A stretch of DNA of 64,000 nucleotides from Cladorhizidae sp. MBARI D1340-BT2 (lineage: Eukaryota; Porifera; Demospongiae; Poecilosclerida; Cladorhizidae), in contig JAQNBH010000010.1 of NCBI GenBank assembly GCA_028752905.1, positions 18,720,422 through 18,784,421 of the forward strand, read 5' to 3'. The notes under the pieces were generated by a model. The model was not told the DNA's origin. It did no database searches and was given only the letters and a program-made list of their open reading frames with translations. The position numbers and the translations under genes are program-made. This document shows, one piece after another, positions 51,870 through 62,549 of the stretch. Every line of letters starts with the position of its first letter. Position 1 is the first letter of the stretch.

Positions 51870-52360
51870 GTGCCACTTGGCCAAGGCCGACAGTGTATCC
51901 AACAGTGTATCCAAGGAAAGTTCAGGTGGACATTGCAAATTAGCATTTCTTATGTTTCAATGTCAGAACTTCCTGTATCAGCCTGTCGACGACTGACTGT
52001 AAGTGGTGCAGGTGTTCTTCCCATGAAGCACTGAACACTACTAAGTAAGCAGCAGAGTGGTGATGGAAGCCATCCAACACGCTATCCATGAGGAGTTGGA
52101 AGCTTGTCGGGGCGCCTTTCAAACCAAAAGGCATTATTCGAAAGCAATACTTGCCATGGGGGGAGACAAAGGCTGTTTTGTCCCTGTCCTCTTCAGCAAC
52201 AGGCACCTGATAGTATCCTTTACTGAGATCAAGTGTGATGCTTGCCCCAACTTGTCAATTAAGTCTTCCACTTCTGGGCATCAAGTGCAGATCAGCCACT
52301 TAGATACTATTGAGTCATCTGTAATCTATGCAGAGACAGACTGACTCATCTTTCTTTACC
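51870..52360 (-). pseudogene. Reverse transcriptase domain of the LTR retrotransposon
   Basis: EVEDLIDKLGQASHLISVKD is followed in other frames by AEEDRDKTAFVSPHGKYCFR, IMPFGLKGAPTSFQLLMDSV and HHSAAYLVVFSASWEEHLHH. The catalytic YLDD has become YL directly joined to VVFS: two Asp codons are missing in frame, at about 52052-52058. The enzyme cannot be active. Confidence 0.85.
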
Positions 52361-52399
52361 ACTGTCACAATGGATGATGCCCATGGACTTCTGCATGGC

Positions 52400-53992
52400 T
52401 CAATAATGTTCTGCTAGAGAAAAGTTCGGCCACTGCTGACTCCCAAGCCTTTGGCTCTCTATATGGGGGTATGCTAAAGGGTATGGCTTAGCCTGTGTTG
52501 ATGTGGTGAGATGTAGCTCTGGGTTTGCCAGGGATGTCTGTAAAGACATCCATCTGTGTGTTGACCAAGGTCTTGATCTGTTGTGTCTGGTCATCACAGT
52601 TTCTTCCGGGTTGGTTGTGAGAAGTCCGTGGGTTTGTTCCTCTTCATCATTTAGAGTGTTTACTTGCAGTACAGCGGCAACGGGAGGATGCCATTTCTTC
52701 AACATATTGATGTGTATGGTTCTTTTCCTCTTTCTACAATCTGGCACATCGACCGTATAAGTAACTGGTGACACACACCCTGCCAACAATGGTGTAGGGG
52801 CCGTGTCATTGGGCGGTGAGTTTCCCTGATGCCATAGGCTTAAGTACCAATACTTCATCACCGTCTTCGAATTCCTGGTCTCTTTCCTGCTGGTCGTATC
52901 TACGCTTATACCTAGCTTGTGAAGCTTTCTGGTTTCCCACAGCCAGTTGTTGCATCTGATCTAGCTGATCTCTGATGTTGCCTATCCACTCCATGGTGGT
53001 GGTGTCTTGGATGTTGCACTCTGTCCATGTTTCCTAGATTTGTAGGAGCTCCCCTGATGTGGTGTCCAAACAGGAGCTCAAACAGAGAGAATCCTGTCGT
53101 GTCATTTGGTACTTCTCTGCAGACAAAAAGTATGGCGGGTAAGCTGGTGTCCCACTCTTGGCTGTGTTTCCCCCACCTTCTTCACCATTTGCTTCAGTGT
53201 GGCATGAAAACATTCTAGCATGCCGTTAGTTTGAGGATTGGTATTGGCCAGTCTGTTTGTGGTGAATGCCCATCTTGTGGTGAGGTTTCATCGATCTGGC
53301 CAAGAGATTGCCGAATGCCCATCTTGTGGTGAGGTTTCATCGATCTGGCCAAGAGATTGCTTCCCTGTTCAGTCAAGAGTTCTGCCGGCACACCAAGTCT
53401 AGAGAAAATCTCATAAGTACGCCACAACTGACTTTGTGTCGTCCTTCCCGAGTGGTACAGCATCAGGGTATCCACTACCAAAATCCATGAATGTGAGAAG
53501 GTATTTTTTCCCTGACTTGGTGCATGTTAAAGTTCCAACAATATCGATTGCTACCCTATCCATCGGTTGTGTCATCAACGGCATAGGCTGTGATGGAGCG
53601 ACATGATGAGGTCGACAGGCTGCCATTTTGGCACTCTGGACAACTCTCACATGCACTCTTGACATCTTTGTGCACGCCAGGCCAGTAGAAATGTCTAAAA
53701 ATTCTCTGCTTTGTTCTTTTGAATCCCAGATGGCCTGCCATGGGGACTGTGTGTGCCATCTTATAACTTGCTGTCTCCGGTTGGTTGGTAGCACAAGTTG
53801 AGGCACATCATTGCCCAACTGGTCGGTACTATGCCTGTGTAATAGGCCATCCTCCAAGAAGTGTGGAGAGTCTTCCTCCTCTGCTTGCTTCCAATGAGGC
53901 ATCCCTCCTTGATCATTGCTCAGTGCTGCTTGATCAGTTTGCTGTGGCAGGACGCTAGAGACTTCCTGCTCGGGAGGGGAAGGCATGTCCAT
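52400..53992 (-). pseudogene. Integrase of the LTR retrotransposon
   Basis: The zinc-binding part reads AHTVPMAGHLGFKRTKQRIF and SACESCPEC (53759-53610). The core has VAIDIVGTLTCTKSGKKYLL (first Asp) and GVPAELLTEQGSNLL, where the usual LTDxGS Asp is Glu. A 49-bp tandem duplication at about 53264-53361 shifts the frame. The C-terminal region includes KASQARYKRRYDQQERDQEF and the GPY/F-like end VSPVTYTVDVPDCRKRKR. It precedes reverse transcriptase in the element. Confidence 0.85.
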
Positions 53993-54265
53993 AGGAAGTG
54001 TAACAGCCCCCGAGTTGGCAAAAGATCGTCTACCCTGCCTTTTCTGCCACCTGGTTTGTTTAGGTTCAGTGGTGAGAAAGAAATCATTGTCAATGCCAAT
54101 TATGTTGCTGCATGGAGTGACAAGCGCCTCTGATACGGCAGGGGCTATCTCCTCCTGTTGTGTGGGTTATGTCAGGATGCAAGCAGAGATGCAAACTCCT
54201 GATTCAACGGTTACTCTATCCTCTCCATCGTACATGATCTATTGTGCTTTGGCTGCTGCCCTGGT

Positions 54266-54457
54266 TTACACTGCAAACACAAGTGCAGCTTTCTCGTCCA
54301 CCAAAGGTTTGAGCAGTTGGTTAAGGAATGATACATCTCTCCCAAGTAACACATCTGCACCCAGGTCATCGGCGACTGCAGCTGTGAGCTCTCTGGTGAC
54401 TCCTGCTATGGTGATATGTACTCTGGCCAAGTCAAATTCTGTAGGTGGGCCATTCAC
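54266..54457 (-). pseudogene. Retropepsin-like protease fragment of the LTR retrotransposon
   Basis: FDLARVHITIAGVTRELTAA and DDLGADVLLGRDV match the C-terminal half of retrotransposon aspartic proteases. The D(S/T)G half upstream is too degraded to recognise. Confidence 0.6.
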
Positions 54458-54563
54458 CCAGGATAGCAGAGTCTTGCATCATGTCAAAGCATCCGCCGGG
54501 GTGGAGTTCCTTGCGACAAGAGAGTGTGCCCCGTGGGTAATGGAGTTTGATGATGGCTTGGTT

Positions 54564-55443
54564 TCAATCTATGATGCCGGATATAGTGTAGTCCAAGCCT
54601 GTGCCATCAGTTGGTTCACATAGCAAAACTTTCTGGTTTGGGCAGTTGGAGCTGTAGTGTCCTTTTGCATTACAATTGTAGCCCCTCATTCCCTTTTTGT
54701 CGCTGGCTTGGATGACCATGAGACTTCCTAGGCACCATTCCAGCCTCATCTGCCTGGAGTGTCTGCCTGGAGTGTAGGGTAAGGCATGTTGAACTTCCTG
54801 CCGGCAACTCTGTGCTCCTCTTGTCCTTGTGTGTGGTCAGGTTTGTCGGGCCTTCTGAAATATTCAGGCTGCATTTCTTGCCTCGGTGCAAGACGGCAGT
54901 GTCCACCCCTCTCTGTCATACATAGTTATCTGCAAGCTCTCCTGCCTCTATGACTGAGGTTGTTTTTTGGGGTCTCTGATACTGATAGCAATGTGTGTGG
55001 GAAGCAACTCGAGGAAACGGTCACAGGTGAACATCTGGATGAGTGCCTCCTGTGAAGTGAATTCTGAAGCATACTTCTTCGCTGTTTCATCCAAGTGGTT
55101 GGCGAGTTGCAGGCCAGTCTCCATGGGTTGGAAGAAGGCTTCCCACCATCTCTATTGGTGGACGTCGGGTTTCAATCCAAACCAGTGGAGCAGCTCTTGC
55201 TTTAGCTGCTGGTAATTGGGCCACTGTGACGGGTGTAGCCAGGAATGCAGCCAAAGCTTCTCCTTCCAGAAGTGGGCGCAGGTGAGCAACCCACTGCCTC
55301 TCTGGAACTTCATAGAGTGTCATATGTTGCTCAAACTGTTGCAAGGCAGTGTCTATGCTTTGGTCAGATTTCAATGTGGGGAGCTTATGGGGTTGCAGTT
55401 TGGGTTTGTCTTTCTCCTTGGTAAGATTTGTAAGGATTTTCAT
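54564..55443 (-). pseudogene. gag of the LTR retrotransposon
   Basis: The N-terminal part reads SDQSIDTALQQFEQHMTLYE and VAHLRPLLEGEALAAFLATP. Near 54660 the zinc knuckle reads RGYNCNAKGHYSSNCP, lacking the first Cys of CX2CX4HX4C. Frames change several times between the two. Confidence 0.7.
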
Positions 55444-55784
55444 GAACGTATCCTATCTGCATCTGGACACCTCCTTTTCTTCAGCTCTTCTCTGTGCTTC
55501 AAGCTGTTACTGTTGCCTGAGCATCTTCCTTTCTTCAGCTCTTCTATCTGCTTTGTATTGTTGTTGTTGGATAAGTATCTGCATGAGCTGTGTGATCATA
55601 TGACTCATATCTGAGCAACTGGTTTGCTTCACGTGTCAACTGGAGTCTTCTGGTGTATCCTGTTGTGGTGCTTTGCTTCTGGTCTCCATCTTTCTGCTTT
55701 GATCCGAAGAGGGTTGATTTCTGATTCAAACAAAAGCAGTTCAACTTAGCTAGCACACGAACTGTACAAGAGCTATAGCTTTTT

Positions 55785-55796
55785 CCACTGCCACCA
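55785..55796 (-). other. Candidate primer-binding site
   Basis: On the minus strand TGGTGGCAGTGG starts two bases inside the 5' LTR. The primer tRNA was not identified. Confidence 0.4.
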
Positions 55797-55798
55797 GG

Positions 55799-56204
55799 TG
55801 TTAGGTGCTTTCCAAAGGCAATCTCAGTGGGGCGACCTCTAACCTATCTGACCCAGTTCTTAGCTTCAAGCAATGGTTTACTTAGTCCAGTCCCTCTAGC
55901 TAGACTTCTCAGAGTAAATATGCTTAGAAGGATTATTAGGATTGGAGTATGTACAAGTCATGAAAACTCATATCAAGAACCTCTTGAACCTCTGACAAGT
56001 CCCCTCTAACTTGTAGAGCTTTTACAATAACAAAATAGCGATTGGATCACTCCTGATCCAATCAGAATACTAGAATGTGTGTATGTCTGAAGATTCTGGT
56101 TTGTCACTTTAGGATTTGGTAATGTTAACCCACAACTTTAGTTGTTGGAATTCTCATTTGCTGGTACTTCAGCTAGCTAGTCGCTAGGCCTGAGGTGCCT
56201 AACA
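55799..56204 (-). repeat. 5' LTR of the LTR retrotransposon
   Basis: 406 bp, the partner of 48014-48442. Its outer edge is followed by the TAAGT target duplication. Confidence 0.9.
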
Positions 56205-56389
56205 TAAGTGTGTGGGCGGCTTCTTTCCTTTCCTATTTGACTAGTCATCTAATATTGTTTTATTTTGTCTGTGAAGTGTTTTGTTCCTAAATAAAACATT
56301 TTTGCTCTTGAGTTACTATTAATTTATTTACTTTATTTTTTAATTTATATATTTTTTATTATTATTATTATTATATATACAATTGATAG

Positions 56390-59325
56390 TTATACAATTA
56401 AATTATATAAGTTGAAGTAATGATATTAGTTGAAGAAGTCAGTAGCGGTTGACATATCAGCCGATCCCAACACTGAGGCCGCATTACCACGTTGTATAGC
56501 AACAGAGAGCCTCTGGATGAGGAAGGTGGTAGAACTCTCCTGACCCGTAATCCGGGCTAATCCGGGCTAGTCGGCGGCCAAGATCTTTCAGGAGTGTCAG
56601 AGTCATGGGACCGAAAACCCCAGAAGTCTCGATGGCAATAGGGCTGAAGACATGGGATGGGTCCAGGTGGGAATATTTGGCCTTCTTCTTCTCCTCTGCC
56701 AAAGATGCAACTGCCCCTGCCTTACTGGTGGCATTGGAAGCATATGAATGGGCAAACGTATCAGGGCATGTCGCGTCCCACACTAGCAACTTCCCTCTCA
56801 TCCACGGCACCACTGTTACACCATCTGGTCGCTTTCCATCCGAGCGATAAAGACCAGAAGGCTCCAGCCGAGAAGGCACTTTGGTGCTGAGGCGAGTGCC
56901 CTGTGGACAATATCATTCATTGCAGCGTGACGGTGGTGACGGCCTTCACTTCTGCGACAGCTTAGACCATGTAAGCCCAGGCTGTCCATGGCAACACCAC
57001 AATGATGACAGGTGTGGGGTCTGCACAGGGGAGCTCCCAGGTGGAGGCCAACTGCTATCCTGATGGTGTCATCACTCATACGTAGGCCAAGTGAAGAAAT
57101 GGGCAACACATTCAGCCATGCCCCTGACTCTTTAGCTCTAGATGTAAGCAGATGGGCTCTGGCTTTTGTGTCTGTAGCTGACTCTAGCAGTGAATCAGCT
57201 AAAGCAGAGGCCTTGGCTAAGTCCCAGGCCTTCTGTCTATGTTGGGCCTCGCCTTCAGGAGGGTCTCCATCAAAACCTTCCGACCAATGGTCTTTAGCAT
57301 CATCCAAATACGGAAGTGGAGAGTCTTGAAGATGAGGAGGGACTATGCATTTGACAAGGGTGGAGGAGGCCAGTACTGAGCTCAAAAAAGCAGAAGGGGC
57401 GATGTCCACAGCACACCTGATACCCAAGCCTCCCAACTTAACAGGAAGGGTAGCTTGTCTCCAAACCGGGTCATCTTCCTTGAAATTGATATTGGTGATG
57501 TCTGCTACAATTGACTTTAGCAACTTGTCGTAGTCCTGCAAAGCAGGAGAAAGGAAGCAGATTAGGTTGTAGAGGAGTTTGGGGAGGGAAAAGGAATGCT
57601 TCAGGAGAAGGAGTGCATCATGCGAAGAGAAATGTTGGAGTCTGTCACCTATCCTTTTCAGTGAGGCCGATTGTGAAGTTAGGGTGCCGGAAATTGATGT
57701 CACATCTCCAATTGAAGAACCTAAAACACTTGACTGGTGGGGGTTCACCACTTGGGCACCCTGTAGAAAGGGAAGGATGGAGTGTAGGGTATTCGTGTCT
57801 TCGCAAATAATCTCTGATTTGCTCCCATTTAACTGTAAACCAATTGCACAATCCTCTCGCTCAATCACATCTAAATCATGTTTAAGGTCAACTACACTTC
57901 CACCTAAGGTGACATCGTCAAGGTAGGACATAGAGAATTCAGAGCTCAGCTTAGTACCCATATGGTGAACACAGAGACAGAAAAGGAGTGGCCCCAGAGG
58001 ATCTCCTTGTTGGACACCTTCAGAGGACAGAATGATTTTGTCTCCCCAGAAAAGTGTTGATGGTGATGAGTATGCTGAATAGACGAAAGGGTGTAGCTCA
58101 GGTGTATGTGCAAGGACTGCATCCAACATTTTGTCTCTGCGAATTGCATTGAATGCGTTCTTGATATCTAACTTCAAGACCGCATTGCCAGTACCAAGAT
58201 TATTCAGGTACAACCTAGCTGCATGAACAGCGGCTTCTGACTCCATAACCTAGCTGTCGTGGTGCTAAGAGATCACTCATCGCTCCCACAACCTTACTCC
58301 CAGCTACCTTGGCCACTAGGCGACGCAAGGTGCACCCGACGGCAATCGGTCGGACACCCCCGTGCTTCTTCTGTAGAGCAGTCAAGTTAGCTCCAAAGAA
58401 GTACGAACGGAAGGCTGTAGGGGTCCTGCCATCGAGAATCAGCTCAACAAAATTTGTGAGGGCAGGGAGGAGCGCAAGACGACTTCCATCCCCTTTTAAC
58501 ATGTCCTTTAGGTGTTGGGGTGAGAGGCCATCAGGACCTCCAGCGGAACCATTTTTAAAAGAAAGGATAGCCCATAAAACCTCCTCCTCAGATACCTCAA
58601 TGATGGGATGGTCTTCTTCAGGGGGCGTGAAGGAGGAGTCAGGGTGAGGTGGCAGGTGTCTCTCCTGGAGAGCTTCGAAAGTAGCATCATCCACTGGGGC
58701 CAGGGTGTCCTCAGAGCTGGCCAAACTAACAGCTCCTTTAAAGTCCCCTTCCTCAAGCTTCATGGATACTCTGGTAGCCTAACGACTCTCCGGGTTCAGC
58801 GAGTTCAACGGAAAAGGCCAAACATTCCTAGCACTCGGCCTTGATCTAGGCAGAGGGTCAACCTCCTCTCTTAGTTGGTTGTTCACAGCTGAGGCCAAGG
58901 ATATGCTATGATTGCCCGCTACTGGCTGTCTTAAGCAGCAAGCACTGAAGCGTATGAGACGGACCCATGACGAGTGGTCATTGTTCCTGACAATGGAGGT
59001 AAGAATACAGGCGAGTTTCCTACCGGCAGGCTCCCTCGAAGCCCTAGGCAACCACTTTAGGATCCGTACACCTGCTCTGGGAGGAAAGTATGGATTAACA
59101 GTGGGTGAGACAGAGACAGAGCACGGATCTTGGGATGGTGCGCATAAGGTGGAACGACCTCGTGGGAGAGATAGCGGGCGAACAGTCCGTGTCTGAGAAG
59201 CTTTCGCTGATGGAAGATGACTTGATCCCGAACAGCGACTGCTGATTGGCCCATGGGATCTAACTAAGCCGGCCGCAGTGATGCAAATAACTCGGAAGCA
59301 GACAGCACAAACACCCTGCATTTTT
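56390..59325 (-). mobile_element. Non-LTR retrotransposon with restriction-like endonuclease (R2-type architecture)
   Basis: Minus-strand order: a C2H2-like N-terminal finger (CAVCFRVICITAAGLVRSH, about 59315-59255), then VRILKWLPRASREPAGRKLA. The RT N-terminal part is in 58763-58215 (LSFKNGSAGGPDGLSPQHLK, KKHGGVRPIAVGCTLRRLVA). The RT core is in 58246-56816 (VLKLDIKNAFNAIRRDKML, GVQQGDPLGPLLF, MSYLDDVTLGG). A CCHC knuckle follows (CHHCGVAMDSLGLHGLSC). The endonuclease is at 56879-56484 (SDGKRPDGVTVVPWMRG, LLVWDATCPDTF). Frameshifts near 58230 and 56880 break it. The 3' end runs into a TAA-rich tail. The clade was not resolved. Confidence 0.8.
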
Positions 59326-59436
59326 TTAAATTTTTTTAAAATTTTTTATATTTTTTTTATTTTTTTTATTAATTTTTCTTTTTTTCCCTTTATTTATGTA
59401 TTTATTTGTAGCTTCCTTTCTATTGTCAAGTAGCTT

Positions 59437-59630
59437 CCTTGCAACATACTCGGGATAACTTCAGAACTTACTGATCCTAACAAATTCTCTTTATTATTGA
59501 AGTTCTCATACCGTGTATGCCATGTATGCATATCACATGTACACGGATCTCGAGCAGTGTGTGTGATTTTGTTGGTCTGTGCTGTCAACCATTGTCACAT
59601 AACCTCTCACCCTTGTTGACAATCTTGACT
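59437..59630 (+). repeat. Segment repeated in direct orientation at 60697-60890
   Basis: AACATACTCGGGATAAC through CACCCTTGTTGACAAT is nearly identical in both places and on the same strand. The surrounding arms are inverted relative to each other. The segment therefore has been flipped in one arm. Confidence 0.85.
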
Positions 59631-59858
59631 GATTATATGTACACTTTTGGTAGTCTAAACTTTATTTAACATGAGTAACTCCAACTGACAGTTCCACCTG
59701 TTTAGGAACAAACATGCAGTTGCTGCACTAGCTCAGCTAGGTTCTACATGTGCAGGCATGAGCATGTTTCTTTGTTTTCATAATCACTAGGCATTCATGC
59801 ATTTTGCTGAATCGAGAAATTTTGTAACAGTCGTGCCACCACCATAGCAACCCCCTCC

Positions 59859-60460
59859 ATCATAGTTAGGGCTAGCATTAGATAGGTTTGGGATAGGGTA
59901 GTTTCGTATAGCAAGAACTCTCAAAATCTCCATCTGCTAGCTCTAACCCTAACCACAGCACCAATCTAAAACCCAGCCCAGGGACTGACTGGGCATATTT
60001 TGTGACTCTCCATCACCCTTTCATTGAGAAATCATCTTCAAATCGGTGGTCTGACACTAGGGATGAGTCGAGTAATGGGGTGGGCTAACTTCATCACACT
60101 GCACATTTCTGTAGTGCTCATGAAAAATGTGTGTTATTTAAAGCTAGACTTGAGTGCATGATAATCACGGCTGCCACTTTCTATCTTTTCAAACTCTCTT
60201 TTAACAATGTTCTTTACTGGATATGATGCAAGCACAATATATGGATGACTGACTGCCTAACTACCTGTACACAACATGCGATGTCCACTACCAGCAGGTT
60301 CTTTCTGTATGCTACGATGTTTGTATAACACACAATGATGTACAAGCTAGGAGATCAGTGAGCGGTGATTTGTGAAAGTTGTTTATTTGGGTGGAGGTAT
60401 TATTTGGGTGGAGGTATTCGTACAGCTGGTTGGCTACTGGATGAAAATGAAGGGGGCACG
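59859..60460. other. Spacer between the inverted arms
   Basis: About 600 bp of unique-looking sequence. No gene was recognised. Confidence 0.6.
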
Positions 60461-62549
60461 GAGGGGGTTGATATGGTGGTGGCACGACTGTTACAAAATT
60501 TCTCGATTCAACAAAATGCATGAATGCCTAGTGATTATGAAAACAAAGAAACATGCTCATGCCTGCACATGTAGAACCTAGCCGAGCTAGTGCAGCAACT
60601 GCATGTTTGTTCCTAAACAGGTGGAACTGTCAATTGGAGTTACTCATGTTAAATAAAGTTTAGACTACCAAAAGTGTACATATAATCAGTCAAGATTGCC
60701 AACATACTCGGGATAACTCCAGAACTTACTGATCCTAGCAGATTCTCTTTATTATTGAAGTTCTCATACAGTATATGCCATGTATGCATATCACATGTAC
60801 ACGGATCTCGACGGGTGTGTGTGATTTTGTTAGTCTGTGCTATCAACCATTGTCACATAACCTCTCACCCTTGTTGACAATGGGGTACTACATTACATTA
60901 TAAAATTGCAATATTCTGTTTTGATTGAGTAGCAGTATGAAGTTCTGGATACCAAGCTCAAGCTCACCTGAGTCATTAATGGCCAAGGCTAAATTGGTGG
61001 CACCAACTTTGAATTCAATCAAAAAGTATTTCTTCAAAATGTCGATGAAGCTGCAAGGAAGCTACTTGACAATAGAAAGGAAGCTAGACAAATAAACAAA
61101 TAAATAAACCTCAGACTGCTTTTAACCTTATCATCATCATAATAATATTATTATTGTTGTTGTTATTATTATTATTATTGTTGTTGTTATTATTATTATT
61201 ATTATTATTATAAATTAATAATTTTCATAAATTAATTAGGTGTTAATGACCCTGATATTGAATTTTTAGTTAATAGTTATTATTAGTAAATGTTTGATAA
61301 TTAGATACCAATTTAGTTCTTGTCTTTTGTCTTGGGGGGAAAAATACAAAAAAAATTTAATAAATTAATAGTATATAAATAAATAAATAAATAAATAAAC
61401 CAACAAATAAGCAAGTAAATAAATAATCAAAATAATCAAGAGCAAAAATGTTTTATTCAGAAACAAAACACCACAGACAAAATAAAACAATATTAGATTA
61501 GAGCATCTAGTCGAAACATCGAGTGATACAATTTGAAGTTGATTATTGAGAAGGTAATTTTAATTATATTAGATTCACCTGTCAAATAAGAAAGGAAAAG
61601 GAAAAGAAGATGCCCCCACAAGGACATTAATTACACCAATAATATCATCATAACATACTTTCTATAATATGTTGGTATGGATTATTTATGCCAATTATAG
61701 AGAGTGATCTAAATGCGTGCGGTCTACAAGAGTGAATTCTTGTTTTCTCTAAGAAAAAGAAAAGAAAAATGAGGAGGAACTTTATGCACCCATAAAATTG
61801 GGATAGTGTAGTGGGGGGAAGTGTTCTCAGGTGTAGTGGGGGGAAGTGTTCTCAGGTGTGGTGGGGGGGAAGTGTTCTCAGGTGTGGTGGGGGGAAGTGT
61901 TCTCAGGTGTAGTGGGGGAAGTGTTCTCAGGTGTAGTGGGGGAAAGTGTTCTCAGGTGTAGTGGGGGGGAAGTGTTCTCAGGTGTGGTGGGGGGAAGTGT
62001 TCTCAGGTGTAGTGGGGGAAGTGTTCTCAGGTGTAGTGGGGGGAAGTGTTCTCAGGTGTAGTGGGGGGAAGGTGTTCTCAGGTGTAGTGGGGGGAAGTGT
62101 TCTCAGGTGTAGTGGGGGGAAGTGTTCTCAGGTGTAGTGGGGGGAAGGTGCTCTCAGTTTGTTGCTGAACTGCTGTTTTGACCCGACAACAGTTGCACAT
62201 CTAGGAGAACTCCACACCAATACAACAGCAGCTGTTTTGGTTGAGGATCGGGCACAGATTCATCTGCCTTGCTGCAGCTGCCGGGAGTGAAGCATCACAA
62301 ACCAAATGCAGGTCATTTGTTCTGCTTCTAGTATAACACGTGCATTAGCTCAACTGTCATCACGAACCCACCAACTGGTCCTTACCCACAGGTTTACTTC
62401 ACCGTCAAGAAACATAGTAGTCAAGGACATGCATTGGAGCCTTCTGGTACTAACATGTTTATGAAGGGACCTATTGTACAGAGTGTGGGAGAGAAGAGAT
62501 AGGTACTTAATATACACCACTCCTTTTTAAATGTCAAGTCGATTGTTAA
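60461..62549 (-). repeat. Arm B of the large inverted duplication (empty-site copy)
   Basis: Inverse of arm A without the LTR and non-LTR elements. It includes a direct-orientation copy of 59437-59630 at 60697-60890. It also has about 80 bp near 61490-61570 absent from arm A (ATTAGAGCATCTAGTCGAAAC and TTGATTATTGAGAAGG, tail-like), and an expanded 25-bp array. Its outer end is exactly the TTAA where the piggyBac begins, so homology may continue past that element. Confidence 0.88.
61806..62155. repeat. 24/25-bp G-rich minisatellite (about 14 units)
   Basis: The unit is GTGTTCTCAGGTGTAGTGGG plus GGGAA. Arm A at 47765-47840 has only two units plus a long C-run. Each unit carries a run of 5-7 G, so quadruplex formation is conceivable. 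Confidence 0.93.

Larger units (their letters stand above)
48014..56204 (-). mobile_element. LTR retrotransposon, Ty3/gypsy lineage with Gmr1-like gene order
   Basis: The LTRs are 48014-48442 and 55799-56204, beginning TGTTAGGTGCTT and ending GAGGTGCCTAA(C/T)A. A 5-bp duplication TAAGT lies at 48009-48013 and 56205-56209. In minus-strand order the genes are gag, protease, integrase, reverse transcriptase and RNase H, then the polypurine tract. Integrase before reverse transcriptase is the Gmr1-like order, unlike standard Ty3/gypsy. The integrase ends with a GPY/F-like segment (VSPVTYTVDVPDCRKRKR, then HINMLKKWH), a Ty3/gypsy trait. No envelope gene is visible. All genes carry frameshifts. A hAT element is nested between RT and RNase H. 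Arm B keeps the empty site near 61600. Confidence 0.9.
47159..59858 (+). repeat. Arm A of a large inverted duplication (with two later insertions)
   Basis: Without its insertions, arm A is the inverted copy of 60461-62549. Matching landmarks are TTAACAATCGACTTGACAT (47159 and its inverse at 62531-62549), GGTGTGGAGTTCTCCTAGAT (about 47509), AAAGTATGTTATGAT (47970), CATTTTTGCTCTTGA (about 56298), AGCTTCCTTTCTATTGTCAAG (about 59413) and CGTGCCACCACCATA (59831). The arm contains a minus-strand open stretch conserved in both arms (FDPTTVAHLGELHTNTTAAV), of unknown function. Arm A alone holds the LTR retrotransposon and the non-LTR element. Confidence 0.88.

Noticed and set aside
48014..56204. Endogenous retrovirus interpretation of the LTR element
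   Set aside because: No envelope-like gene was seen, and the gene order and integrase end fit a Gmr1-like retrotransposon.
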